Of a stretch of DNA of 64,000 bases, positions 16,119 to 23,956 are shown piece after piece (position 1 is the stretch's first letter; each line of letters opens with the position of its first letter). The position numbers and the translations under genes were made by a program. The stretch spans positions 1 to 64,000 of the forward strand of contig NZ_JARXVH010000015.1 of NCBI RefSeq assembly GCF_029892565.1. Reading direction: 5' to 3'. The notes beneath the pieces are model-generated. The model ran no database searches. It was given only the letters and a program-made list of their open reading frames with translations, and was not told the origin of the DNA. The DNA is from Streptomyces pseudovenezuelae (GTDB lineage Bacteria > Actinomycetota > Actinomycetes > Streptomycetales > Streptomycetaceae).

Positions 16119-17039
16119 CTAGTACTGCGTCTGCAGGTGCTCCCAGAACCCGTCCCGCAGCGCCCGCCGCAGGTCGGCCTGTCCGCGCAACGAGTACTGG
16201 AGAAGTCCCTCGGCCTCGACCAGCAGATCCTGGTCGACCGAGCCCGGCAGGTACGGGTGGCCCGGCAGCAGCTCCACCAACGCCTCGCGCCCCCTCGCGG
16301 CCAGCCACTTCGCCGCGATCTGGGCGCCGACGAAGCGGACGTCCTCGCGGGTGGGCCGGGTCGCCGCGGTCTCGAAGGCGAGGGCGGTGCGCCGGGCGAC
16401 GTACGGCTTGAAGAAGTCGAGGTCGAAGGTGCGCTGGCTGTCGACCTCCCAGAGCAGCGGCTCCGCCTGGTTGCGGCCCTCGGGGGCCTCGATGCCCCAC
16501 AGGTGGACCCGGGCCCCGTACCCCTGCGCCGCCTCGACCGCCGACACCAGGTCCTCGTCGCCGCCGAGCAGGGCCGCGTCGCTGATGGCGCGGTGCCGGG
16601 CGAGCGATTCGAGGTCGGTGCGGATGAGTGAGTCGACGCCCTTCTGCTGGTTGTTGGCGTTCAGATTGCCCAACCGGACCTTCACGTCCGGGAGTTCGGC
16701 GATGGACTGCTGCTCGGCGGTGTGGATGCGGCGCCTGGCGCCGTCGTACCAGTAGACCCGCAGCAGCCTGCTGTCAGCGAAGATCGTGCGCGCCTTGTCG
16801 ATGAGCGCCTCGATCAGTCCCTCGGAGTCGAGGTCGAAGGCGCGACGGTCCTCGGTGCCGGCGACGAGACGTCCCGCGGCCGCGTACAGGTAGCCCGCGT
16901 CGACGAAGATCGCATGGGTCGAGGGCGTCTTCGCCACCTCGGCGAGCATGCGTCTCAGCAGCTCGTTCGTGCGGTCGATGCGGGCGCCGAGCGCCGTCAG
17001 GTCGTCGTCTCTCATCGCCTCCATTGTCTCGGCGGTCAC
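16119..17039 (-). CDS. NYN-domain (PIN-like) putative ribonuclease
   Basis: This 306-residue protein has an NYN domain (about residues 40-190) with the acidic active-site residues expected for PIN-like nucleases: IFVDAGYLY, QKGVDSLIRTDL and LLGGDEDLVSAV. A C-terminal helical region (about 200-306) follows. The N-terminus is helical (RIDRTNELLRRMLAEVAK). NYN proteins are predicted metal-dependent RNases; no substrate is known here. It is divergent from the 50-aa protein gene at 17222. Confidence 0.85.
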   Translation of the reverse strand: MTAETMEAMRDDDLTALGARIDRTNELLRRMLAEVAKTPSTHAIFVDAGYLYAAAGRLVAGTEDRRAFDLDSEGLIEALIDKARTIFADSRLLRVYWYDGARRRIHTAEQQSIAELPDVKVRLGNLNANNQQKGVDSLIRTDLESLARHRAISDAALLGGDEDLVSAVEAAQGYGARVHLWGIEAPEGRNQAEPLLWEVDSQRTFDLDFFKPYVARRTALAFETAATRPTREDVRFVGAQIAAKWLAARGREALVELLPGHPYLPGSVDQDLLVEAEGLLQYSLRGQADLRRALRDGFWEHLQTQY

Positions 17040-17136
17040 GCTGCGAACACAACCGGTCCCGGTCAGTCTCCTGTGAACACCTTGCCGATCCCTTACCGGT
17101 CAGTAGTTAGTCGTTCGAAAAATTTCCTTAGCGTAG

Positions 17137-17162
17137 GGAATGTTTGTAACACGCATCCCGTT
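17137..17162 (+). promoter_or_regulatory. SigR-type promoter (GGAAT-N18-GTT)
   Basis: GGAAT at 17137-17141 and GTT at 17160-17162 are separated by exactly 18 nt, matching the published consensus for the thiol-oxidative-stress sigma factor SigR of Streptomyces. Transcription would start near 17169, about 53 nt upstream of the 50-aa protein gene. Confidence 0.6.
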
Positions 17163-17221
17163 GACTACATCAGTAACCAAGTAGTTCTCCTCAGGAGGAT
17201 GACCAGACGAAGGGAGAAGCC

Positions 17222-17374
17222 ATGCGCTTCGAAATCATGCGTCTCGACGAGGTCGACGGCACCACCGTGGACAGCACCGTCGTGGACGCCGCCTCCGTCA
17301 ACCGGATCGTGCAACAGGCCGCCGCCATAGGACAGCGTCTGTGGATCCGCCCCGCCGAGACCAAGGCCTCGTAA
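17222..17374 (+). CDS. 50-residue protein of unknown function
   Basis: This protein begins MRFEIMRLDEVDG and ends WIRPAETKAS. It is soluble, has no cysteine and no membrane segment, and a central Val/Ala-rich helix (TVVDAASVNRIVQQAAAIGQ) is predicted. The ATG follows GGGAG with good spacing, and a strong terminator lies 30 bp downstream, so it looks like a genuine monocistronic gene. I believe close copies occur across Streptomyces but know no function. The SigR-type promoter upstream suggests induction by disulfide stress. Confidence 0.75.
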   Translation: MRFEIMRLDEVDGTTVDSTVVDAASVNRIVQQAAAIGQRLWIRPAETKAS

Positions 17375-17403
17375 CACTTACGCGGATCCTTAAACCACAC
17401 TTC

Positions 17404-17441
17404 AGAGCCCCCGTACGGCACCGATGCCGCGCGGGGGCTCT
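17404..17441. terminator. Bidirectional terminator between the 50-aa gene and marC-like gene
   Basis: AGAGCCCCCG (17404-17413) pairs with CGGGGGCTCT (17432-17441), with further pairing potential (GGCA...TGCC) inside. It separates two convergent genes. Confidence 0.8.
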
Positions 17442-17473
17442 GCGTATGAGCCAAGAGATACGCGGTACGAGGG

Positions 17474-18079
17474 TCAACTCCCCTTGATCACCTGCGTGAT
17501 GCCGTTGATGATCTGTTGCACGGCGATCGCGGAGAGCATCATCCCGGCGAGCCGCGTCACCAGCACCACACCGCCGTCCTTGATGACCCGGATGATCAGC
17601 AGCGAGTACCGCATCACCAGCCACAGCACGACATGGATCGCGAGGATCGCCGCCCACACCGACACCTGCGAGGCGACCCCGTCGGCCTTCTGCACGGCCA
17701 GGATGACGGACACGATCGCGCCGGGCCCGGCCAGCAGCGGCATGCCCAGCGGTACCAGCGCCACGTTGACGTCCTTGGTCTGCTTCGGCTCGTCGGTCTT
17801 GCCGGTGAGCAGATCGAGGGCGATCAGCAGGAGCAGCAGGCCGCCCGCGATCATCAGCGCGGGCACGGAGACGTGCAGGTAGTCGAGAATCTGGTGTCCC
17901 AGAAGCCCGAAGACGGTGATCACCCCGCCCGCCACGCACACGGCCTGGAAGGCCATCCGCTTCTGCACCTTGCCGGGCCGGCCGGCGGTGAGGGCGAGAA
18001 AGATCGGTGTGATCCCGGGGGGATCCATGATGACGAACAGGGTCAGGAACAGGGAGCCGAAGACGGCGACGTCGAACAT
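17474..18079 (-). CDS. MarC-family integral membrane protein
   Basis: This 201-residue protein has the usual length and about six membrane helices of the MarC/UPF0056 family. It has the diagnostic MDPPGITPIFLALT near residue 20 and LVPLGMPLLAGPGAIVSVI near 110, the two pseudo-symmetric Pro/Gly-rich re-entrant segments. A role in multiple-antibiotic resistance was once proposed for MarC but has been refuted; the function is unknown. I chose the ATG at 18079. The PHP gene lies upstream on the same strand with a 55-bp gap. Confidence 0.9.
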   Translation of the reverse strand: MFDVAVFGSLFLTLFVIMDPPGITPIFLALTAGRPGKVQKRMAFQAVCVAGGVITVFGLLGHQILDYLHVSVPALMIAGGLLLLLIALDLLTGKTDEPKQTKDVNVALVPLGMPLLAGPGAIVSVILAVQKADGVASQVSVWAAILAIHVVLWLVMRYSLLIIRVIKDGGVVLVTRLAGMMLSAIAVQQIINGITQVIKGS

Positions 18080-18134
18080 AGGTGAGCTACTGGCCTTGCG
18101 GGAGAAGAGAAAAAACGGGACGGGGGCGGGGGCG

Positions 18135-18992
18135 TCAGGCTCCGCCGGCCCCCGGCACCGGGAACGCACCCGTCGCCCGGCGCGTGATCTCCCCGTACAC
18201 CTCGGGATCCGTGACGTACTCGCCGAGCACGCACGTCTTGCGGCTGCCGTGGTAGTCGCTGGACCCGGTGGTGAGCAGCCCCAGTTCCTTGGCCAGCCCC
18301 CGCAGCCGCGCCCGTGTCTCCAGGTCGTGGTCCATGTGGTCGACCTCGATGCCGTCGAGCCCGGCGGCGGCCATCTCGGCGATGGCGGACTCCGGCACGG
18401 TACGACCGCGCTTGCTGGCGCCCGGATGCGCGAACACGGTGACTCCGCCGGCGGCCTTGACCAGCCGGATCGCCTCGAAGGGATCGGTCTCGTGCTTCGG
18501 GACGTAGGCCCGGCCACCGTCGGCGAGCCACTCCGGCGTGAACGCGTCGTTCACCGTCGCCACCACGCCCAGTTCGACCAGCGCGGTCGCGACGTGCGGC
18601 CGCCCGACCGACCCGTCCCCGGCGATCCGCGCCACCTGCTCCCAGGTCACCGGCACCCCGGCCGCCTGAAGCCGCGCCACCATCGCCCGAGCCCGCGGCA
18701 CCCGATCGTCGCGCACGAGTTCCCGCTCGGCGAGCAGGGCCGGCTCCTCCGGATCGAAGAGGTACGCCAGCATGTGCATGGAGATCCCGTCGATACGACA
18801 GGACAGCTCGGCCCCGGTGACGAGAGTGAGCCCCTCGGGCAACGCGGCAATCGCCTCGGCGTACCCACGGGTCGTGTCGTGATCGGTCAGCGCAACAACG
18901 TCCAGCCCGGCCGCGCCGGCATTGCGCACCAGCTCAGCGGGGGTGTCCGTACCGTCAGAGGCAGTGGAGTGGGCGTGCAGGTCAATACGCAC
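18135..18992 (-). CDS. PHP-domain phosphoesterase, RNase AM/YciV-like
   Basis: This protein of about 285 residues carries the four PHP metal-binding motifs: HAHSTASDG at the N-terminus, LTDHDTT near 40, an internal HMLAYLFDP, then FAHPG near 195 and SSDYHG near 247. Homologues cleave 5'-nucleotides from short RNAs or hydrolyse 3',5'-bisphosphates; which applies is inference. I chose the GTG at 18992 because the family starts MRIDLHAHS and GGAG lies 8 nt upstream. It is probably cotranscribed with the marC-like gene. Confidence 0.88.
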   Translation of the reverse strand: MRIDLHAHSTASDGTDTPAELVRNAGAAGLDVVALTDHDTTRGYAEAIAALPEGLTLVTGAELSCRIDGISMHMLAYLFDPEEPALLAERELVRDDRVPRARAMVARLQAAGVPVTWEQVARIAGDGSVGRPHVATALVELGVVATVNDAFTPEWLADGGRAYVPKHETDPFEAIRLVKAAGGVTVFAHPGASKRGRTVPESAIAEMAAAGLDGIEVDHMDHDLETRARLRGLAKELGLLTTGSSDYHGSRKTCVLGEYVTDPEVYGEITRRATGAFPVPGAGGA

Positions 18993-19060
18993 TACGCGAA
19001 CTCCAGGCGGTGACGGAAAGAAGGGGACCGCCCAAGAGTAACGGCTGCATGGACCCACCC

Positions 19061-19088
19061 AGGGGCGCGGGGAACTGCGCGACCAGCC
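19061..19088. repeat. Dispersed streptomycete intergenic repeat, copy 2
   Basis: This 28-bp copy is identical to the one at 10966-10993, with the same hairpin core. It lies in the spacer between the PHP gene start and the end of the zinc-ribbon protein gene. Confidence 0.8.
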
Positions 19089-19139
19089 ACGCACAACCCG
19101 CACCCGCACCCAACCAGCCCCCCACCCCCCCCCTAGGCG

Positions 19140-19781
19140 CTACGGCTCAAGCAAGCGCGGCGCCAGCGCCCCACAGGGCACCAACTCCACTTCCGCCCCC
19201 GCATCCCGCAAATCCGTGAGCACCAACTCGTCATACATCAACAACCCAGACTGCTCAGGCCACACCACAGCCCACAGCCACAGCCCAAGCGCCTCACCAG
19301 CAAAAACAGCCCGGTCATCGGGACCACCGGCAACATGCCAAAGAGGGGTGGGGCGGCCAGCCGCGAGCACCTTCGCCTGAGGCGGCTTCTCCACGTTCAT
19401 GTACGGCCCGGGGTCCGGCCCGTCGATCCCCGCGTACCGCGCACCGAGGCCGACACCGAGTTCCTCGGCGACAAGGATCAGCTCGCCGATCCCACCGAGC
19501 GGCCCCGGCCCGGAACACGCCACAGCCGTCGCACGACCCCCGCTGCGGTCGTCGCCCGCGCACGCCACGCCCGTGAACAGCCAGCCGACCGGCAGCGGCC
19601 ACGGCATCCACACCGGTACCTGCGTGCGATGCACGACGACTTCGAGGGCCTCGACGCTGGGCGGGATCACGGGCTGCAGCGGATGCACCGTCCCGTGCAC
19701 ATCGCACTGCCAGGAATCGGCGAAGAGTCCGGGAGCCCTGACCCGGCCACCACACTTCGGGCAACTGGGTTCGCCCCTCAT
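19140..19781 (-). CDS. Zinc-ribbon protein of unknown function (DUF6758-like)
   Basis: This 213-residue protein opens MRGEPSCPKCGGRVRAPG, with a CPxCGG knuckle and a later CDVHGTVHPL that could complete a zinc site, followed by a domain rich in Gly, Trp and Pro with no membrane helix. I believe it matches a Streptomyces family named DUF6758, but I cannot verify the number. The pattern of short beta segments (WPLPVGWLFTGVACAGD, GPGPLGGIGELILVAEE) suggests an alpha/beta domain. It is divergent from the MFS gene. Confidence 0.75.
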   Translation of the reverse strand: MRGEPSCPKCGGRVRAPGLFADSWQCDVHGTVHPLQPVIPPSVEALEVVVHRTQVPVWMPWPLPVGWLFTGVACAGDDRSGGRATAVACSGPGPLGGIGELILVAEELGVGLGARYAGIDGPDPGPYMNVEKPPQAKVLAAGRPTPLWHVAGGPDDRAVFAGEALGLWLWAVVWPEQSGLLMYDELVLTDLRDAGAEVELVPCGALAPRLLEP

Positions 19782-19870
19782 AGGGCCCCACGGTCCTACC
19801 CTCGCTCGCGCACGTCAAGGACGATCACCCGTCCGGACGGAACCGCTCACCGAGCGGAAATAGATGTAAC

Positions 19871-19900
19871 TTGCATTCATTACCTTGCCTAACTTACTAT
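19871..19900 (+). promoter_or_regulatory. Possible promoter of the MFS transporter gene
   Basis: TTGCAT (19871-19876) and TACTAT (19895-19900) are 18 nt apart in an unusually AT-rich stretch just before the MFS gene. The segment also has a repeated CTTGC motif (CTTGCATT, CTTGCCTAA) that could be a regulator site. The match is moderate. Confidence 0.35.
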
Positions 19901-19929
19901 GTGTATATACCAACTACTTGGGAGGAAGC

Positions 19930-21162
19930 ATGGACGACCCCTTCGACGCGGGAGCCGGCGCCGGCAGCATCTTGCGGCAGCCGAAGGCCGTGTGGGCGAC
20001 GGCCGGCGCGTCCGTCGTCGCCTTCATGGGCATCGGACTCGTCGACCCGATCCTGCCGTCCATCGCCAAGGGCCTGGACGCCACGACCAGTCAGGTCTCC
20101 CTGCTCTTCACCTCGTACTTCCTGATCACCGCAGTGGCGATGCTGGTCACCGGCTTCGTCTCCAGCCGTATCGGCGGCCGGAAGACCCTGCTGCTCGGCC
20201 TCGCGCTGGTGGTCGTCTTCGCCGGTCTCGCGGGCACCTCGAACTCGGTCGCCGAACTCGTCGGCTTCCGCGCGGGCTGGGGCCTGGGCAACGCGCTCTT
20301 CGTCTCGACGGCCCTCGCGGTCATCGTCGGCGCGGCGGCGGGCGGCAGCTCCGCAGCGATCCTGCTGTACGAGTCGGCGCTCGGCCTCGGCATGGCGTGC
20401 GGCCCGCTGCTGGGCGCGCTGCTCGGGGACGCCAGTTGGCGCTACCCCTTCTTCGGCACCGCGTTCCTGATGGCGATCGGCTTCCTGTGCATCACGGCGT
20501 TCCTGAAGGAGCAGCCGAAGCCGACGACGAAGACCTCACTGCTGGACCCGATCAGGGCGCTCGGCCACGGTGGACTCGCCTCCGCGGCGGCCTCGTCCTT
20601 CTTCTACAACTACACGTTCTTCACCGTGCTGGCCTTCACCCCGTTCGTGCTGGACATGACCCCGTACAAGTCGGGTGCCGTGTTCTTCGCCTGGGGCGTC
20701 CTGCTCGCCGTCTTCTCCGTGTTCGTGGCACCGCGGCTGCAGGAGCGGTTCGGTTCGCTGAAGGTGCTCGGCGGATCGCTGGTGCTGCTCGCGGCGGACG
20801 TCCTGGTCCTCGGCTACGGCGACCACACCACAGCCGTCGTCTGCACGATCCTGTCCGGCGCCTTCATCGGCGTGAACAACACCGTCTACACGGAGCTGGC
20901 GCTCGGTGTCTCGGACGCGCCGCGCCCGGTGGCGAGCGCGGGCTACAACTTCGTCCGCTGGTTCGCGGCCGCGGCGGCGCCGTTCTTCGCGCCGAAGATC
21001 GAGGAGTGGAGCGACATCCACATCCCGTTCGTGGTCGCGGCGGTCACGGCCCTGCTGGGCGCGGTCGTGGTCGTCGTACGGCGCAAGGCGCTCACGCACG
21101 ACGCGGAGGTGCTGGAGACGCGGCACGCGGTCGAGGACAGTGTCACCGTCTTTGCCAACTGA
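19930..21162 (+). CDS. MFS efflux transporter (DHA type)
   Basis: This protein of about 410 residues has 12 predicted membrane helices. Recognisable MFS features are the first helix with MGIGLVDPILPSIAKGLDA, the loop 2-3 motif GFVSSRIGGRKTLLLG and the motif-C-like Gly-rich helix 5 LGLGMACGPLLGALLG, which points to proton-coupled drug export. The ATG at 19930 follows GGGAGG with 6 nt spacing. The C-terminus ends in a short cytoplasmic tail. The substrate is unknown, and no local regulator is adjacent. Confidence 0.9.
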   Translation: MDDPFDAGAGAGSILRQPKAVWATAGASVVAFMGIGLVDPILPSIAKGLDATTSQVSLLFTSYFLITAVAMLVTGFVSSRIGGRKTLLLGLALVVVFAGLAGTSNSVAELVGFRAGWGLGNALFVSTALAVIVGAAAGGSSAAILLYESALGLGMACGPLLGALLGDASWRYPFFGTAFLMAIGFLCITAFLKEQPKPTTKTSLLDPIRALGHGGLASAAASSFFYNYTFFTVLAFTPFVLDMTPYKSGAVFFAWGVLLAVFSVFVAPRLQERFGSLKVLGGSLVLLAADVLVLGYGDHTTAVVCTILSGAFIGVNNTVYTELALGVSDAPRPVASAGYNFVRWFAAAAAPFFAPKIEEWSDIHIPFVVAAVTALLGAVVVVVRRKALTHDAEVLETRHAVEDSVTVFAN

Positions 21163-21192
21163 AGCTTTTCGGCCACCGCCCGGTGAGCTTGC

Positions 21193-21777
21193 TCACTCCA
21201 ACGGGACGGACCTGCGGGACGGATCCCGCAGGTCCGTCCCGTTCGTCAGCCAGCGCTCCTGGAGGGCCTGGGCGCCGTGGACGCGTTTCCAGGCCGCCTC
21301 GTTCGGGGTCATCGGGAGCAGTGGCAGGAAGAGGACCGGGGAGAGGGGGGCGTCCAGTTCGAGGTCCTCGACCAGTCCGCCCGGCTCGGCCACCAGGACC
21401 GAGGTGAACGGCGCTCCGGGCCACAGCGGCTCGCCCACGTCGAGAGAGGCGCCCGGCGCCACGACCACCCCCTCCACCTGCGGCGACGCCGCGAGTACGG
21501 CGAGCGGGCGGAGCACCTTGTCCGTCTCGGCGAGACCGGCGCGGACGGAGAGGACCAGTTCGGCGCGCGGTCCCTCGACCGGGTCGGCGAGCATCGCGGT
21601 GGGGTCGCTCATCGGCTGCGCGGACATGCCGAGCGTGGCGTAGCGGACGACGTCCCCCTCCTGGAAACGCAGCACCTCGACGCGGTCCGTGCCGAGGAAG
21701 GTGACCGCCGCGCGCGCGTCCGGCTCGCCCAGCGCGGTGCGCAACCGGGCCTCGACCAGAGGAAGAACATCAACCAT
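21193..21777 (-). CDS. SUFU (suppressor of fused)-domain protein
   Basis: This protein of about 194 residues resembles bacterial SUFU-domain proteins: an alpha/beta domain with VTFLGTDRVEVLRF, RAELVLSVRAGL and a C-terminal core LSPVLFLPLLPMTPNEAAWKRVHG. It is soluble and cytoplasmic. The last 14 or so codons coincide with a long terminator hairpin, giving the C-terminus GTDLRDPSRRSVPLE, which looks like sequence imposed by the hairpin. It is convergent with the MFS gene. Bacterial SUFU proteins are often linked to immunity or polymorphic-toxin loci, but I see no toxin here. Confidence 0.72.
   Translation of the reverse strand: MVDVLPLVEARLRTALGEPDARAAVTFLGTDRVEVLRFQEGDVVRYATLGMSAQPMSDPTAMLADPVEGPRAELVLSVRAGLAETDKVLRPLAVLAASPQVEGVVVAPGASLDVGEPLWPGAPFTSVLVAEPGGLVEDLELDAPLSPVLFLPLLPMTPNEAAWKRVHGAQALQERWLTNGTDLRDPSRRSVPLE
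21201..21242. terminator. 18-bp terminator hairpin embedded in a coding 3' end
   Basis: Positions 21201-21218 and 21225-21242 form a perfect 18-bp stem with a 6-nt loop (key arm ACGGGACGGACC). It follows the MFS gene but lies inside the last codons of the convergent SUFU-domain gene. A second small inverted repeat, GTGAGC-TT-GCTCAC, is at 21183-21196. Confidence 0.8.
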
Positions 21778-22266
21778 GTCGCGAGCATAGAACTCGTCAG
21801 TACCGGGCAAAGCGGCGCCTTGACACTTCGGCCGACTGCTAGTCTTGCCCGGTGGTTCGGGGCAGCACGCAGAAGCGTCGCGATCAAGCCCCGGCGCCGA
21901 CGCCACTCCCTTTCGAGGGATTGAGACTCCCTTACGAGGGACCGGCCGGAGGAGGTGGGGCTGTCATGGATCGAAGTCGACCGTGCAGTACCACTCGTTC
22001 TTCCGGCCGCTGATGCAGCTGCTGTGACTCCGGCAACCGCCGCCTCTCACACTCGCGTCTTCAGCACGGAAGAGCATTTCATTCCGTTTTGCCTGATCTG
22101 TCTGATCTGAAGCAGTAGCTGATCCAGCAACGAACCCCGCTGCCGCGATGATGCGGTGCTCCCCGCTTTGTGGACGTGCCAAACACACCCGCAGTAGGAC
22201 GTCCCCATTCCGGGTAGTTCCACCCGTCGCCGCCGCCCTTTGTTGCCTGTCACGAAGGAGCCTGCC
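21778..22266 (+). promoter_or_regulatory. Long leader region upstream of corA
   Basis: No firm gene lies here. TTGACA occurs at 21820-21825 but is followed by TAGTCT after only 14 nt, so the promoter is uncertain. A GGAGGAGG motif near 21950 precedes a 15-codon frame (MDRSRPCSTTRSSGR) ending near 22013, overlapped by an alternative frame ending in QYHSFFRPLMQLL. A regulated 5' leader with a short upstream ORF is possible. Confidence 0.35.
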
Positions 22267-23382
22267 ATGTCGATGATCCGTGACCTGCGTGCCGCAGTAC
22301 GCCCGTCGCGTCCCTCGCTGCGCAAGGACACCGGCGCGTACGACACCACCCGCGACCCCGGCACCCCGTCGGCCGTCGTCGACTGCGCCGTCTACCGCGA
22401 CGGCACCCGCGTCGTGACGCCCAAGCCGCTCACACCGCACGAGGCGATGCGTCAGGTGCGCCGCGACGGGGGCTTCGTGTGGATCGGTCTGCACGAGCCG
22501 ACCGAGGCCGAATTCGCCGGTATCGCAAGCGAGTTCGGGCTGCACCCGCTGGCCGTGGAGGACGCCGTCCAGGCCCACCAGCGCCCCAAGCTGGAGCGCT
22601 ACGACGACTCCCTGTTCACCGTCTTCAAGACCATCCACTACGTCGAGCACGACCAACTCACCGCCAACAGCGAGGTCGTGGAGACCGGCGAGGTCATGTG
22701 CTTCACCGGGCGGGACTTCTTCATCACCGTCCGGCACGGCGGCCAGGGCTCGTTGCGCGCGCTGCGGCACCGGCTGCAGGACGACCCCGAACTGCTCGCC
22801 AGGGGCCCCTCGGCCGTGCTGCACTCGATCGCCGACCACGTCGTCGACGGTTATGTCGCGGTCGCGGACGCCGTGCAGGACGACATCGACGAGGTGGAGA
22901 CCGAGGTGTTCTCACCCGGGCGGGGCGGCATCTCGCGCGGTGTCGACTCGGCGCGGATCTACCAACTCAAGCGTGAGGTACTGGAGTTCAAGCGCGCGGT
23001 CTCGCCCCTGCTGCGGCCCATGCAGCTGCTGAGCGAGCGGCCGATGCGGCTGGTCGACCCGGACATCCAGAAGTACTTCCGGGACGTCGCCGACCACCTC
23101 GCCCGGGTTCAGGAACAGGTCATCGGCTTCGACGAACTGCTCAACTCGATCCTCCAGGCCAACCTCGCGCAGGCGTCCGTCGCGCAGAACGAGGACATGC
23201 GGAAGATCACCGCGTGGGCCGCGATCATCGCCGTACCGACGATGGTCTGCGGGGTGTACGGCATGAACTTCGAGCACATGCCCGAGCTGCACTGGCGCTA
23301 CGGGTACCCGATGGTGATGACCTTCATCGTGGGTGTCTGTCTGACGATCCACCGCACCCTGAAGCGCAACGGCTGGCTGTGA
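22267..23382 (+). CDS. corA: CorA-family magnesium/divalent cation channel
   Basis: This 371-residue protein has the CorA layout: an N-terminal cytoplasmic alpha/beta domain, a long helical stalk (about 190-305) and two C-terminal membrane helices. The selectivity signature YGMNF is present near residue 338, after ITAWAAIIAVPTMVCGV; the second helix is MVMTFIVGVCLTIH, ending in the basic tail KRNGWL. The ATG at 22267 follows GAAGGAG with 6 nt spacing. It would act as a homopentamer. A 34-bp gap separates it from the next gene, so the two may be cotranscribed. Confidence 0.95.
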   Translation: MSMIRDLRAAVRPSRPSLRKDTGAYDTTRDPGTPSAVVDCAVYRDGTRVVTPKPLTPHEAMRQVRRDGGFVWIGLHEPTEAEFAGIASEFGLHPLAVEDAVQAHQRPKLERYDDSLFTVFKTIHYVEHDQLTANSEVVETGEVMCFTGRDFFITVRHGGQGSLRALRHRLQDDPELLARGPSAVLHSIADHVVDGYVAVADAVQDDIDEVETEVFSPGRGGISRGVDSARIYQLKREVLEFKRAVSPLLRPMQLLSERPMRLVDPDIQKYFRDVADHLARVQEQVIGFDELLNSILQANLAQASVAQNEDMRKITAWAAIIAVPTMVCGVYGMNFEHMPELHWRYGYPMVMTFIVGVCLTIHRTLKRNGWL

Positions 23383-23416
23383 GGGTGCCGGGAACGGCCC
23401 TGGATAGGCTGAGCCC

Positions 23417-23929
23417 ATGACAAGCGAGCTGCTCGACCAGGCCCTCGTCGAGGAGGCCACGAAGAAGTCCGGCCTTGTCTGGGTCAACGGTCCCGGCGTC
23501 CCGCCGCGTGCCGTCTGGCACGTCTGGCACGAGGGCGCGGCCTGTCTGGTCGGCGACGGTCCCGGCGAGCAGCCGCTGCCGGGGCTGACCGACGGCGGCT
23601 TCGCCGACGTCACCGTGCGCAGCAAGGACAAGGGCGGGCGGCTGGTCTCCTGGTCGGCGAAGGTCGTCGAACTCGCGCCGGGCTCCGAGGCCTGGCAGGC
23701 GACGGTCGCCGAGCTGAAGGGCAAGCGGCTGAACGCCCCCGACGGCGAGGCGATGCCGGAGCGCTGGGGGCGCGAGTGCCGGGTGCTCCGCCTGGTTCCT
23801 ACGGGTTCTGTGGCGCCGTTGCCCGATGGCAGCCTGGCCGAGGCGCCGTTGCCGTCACCGGCGACTACGCGTCAGCCGGTCCCGGCGGGGCTGCCGCGGT
23901 TGCTTTTTCGGAAGCGGCGACGGAAGTAG
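23417..23929 (+). CDS. Conserved protein of unknown function
   Basis: This 170-residue protein is soluble and begins MTSELLDQALVEEATKKSGLVWVNG. The first 120 residues look like a compact beta-rich domain (AVWHVWHEGAACLVGDG, DVTVRSKDKGGRLVSWSAKVVEL), somewhat reminiscent of split-barrel flavin-binding folds, but without a clear FMN motif. The last 50 residues are Pro-rich and end in the basic string LLFRKRRRK. It sits 34 bp after corA on the same strand. I do not recognise a named family. Confidence 0.7.
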   Translation: MTSELLDQALVEEATKKSGLVWVNGPGVPPRAVWHVWHEGAACLVGDGPGEQPLPGLTDGGFADVTVRSKDKGGRLVSWSAKVVELAPGSEAWQATVAELKGKRLNAPDGEAMPERWGRECRVLRLVPTGSVAPLPDGSLAEAPLPSPATTRQPVPAGLPRLLFRKRRRK

Positions 23930-23956
23930 CCGACGGCGAGGGCGGGTTCGGCACCG

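Noticed and set aside
17199..17330. Alternative short frame starting at an ATG after GGAGG upstream of the 50-aa gene
   Set aside because: Its product is Pro/Ser/Arg-rich with no conserved look, and it overlaps the better-supported gene in another frame.
19871..19905. Possible iron-box upstream of the MFS gene
   Set aside because: Only the half GCCTAAC-TTA matches; the other arm of the 19-bp DmdR/IdeR site does not.
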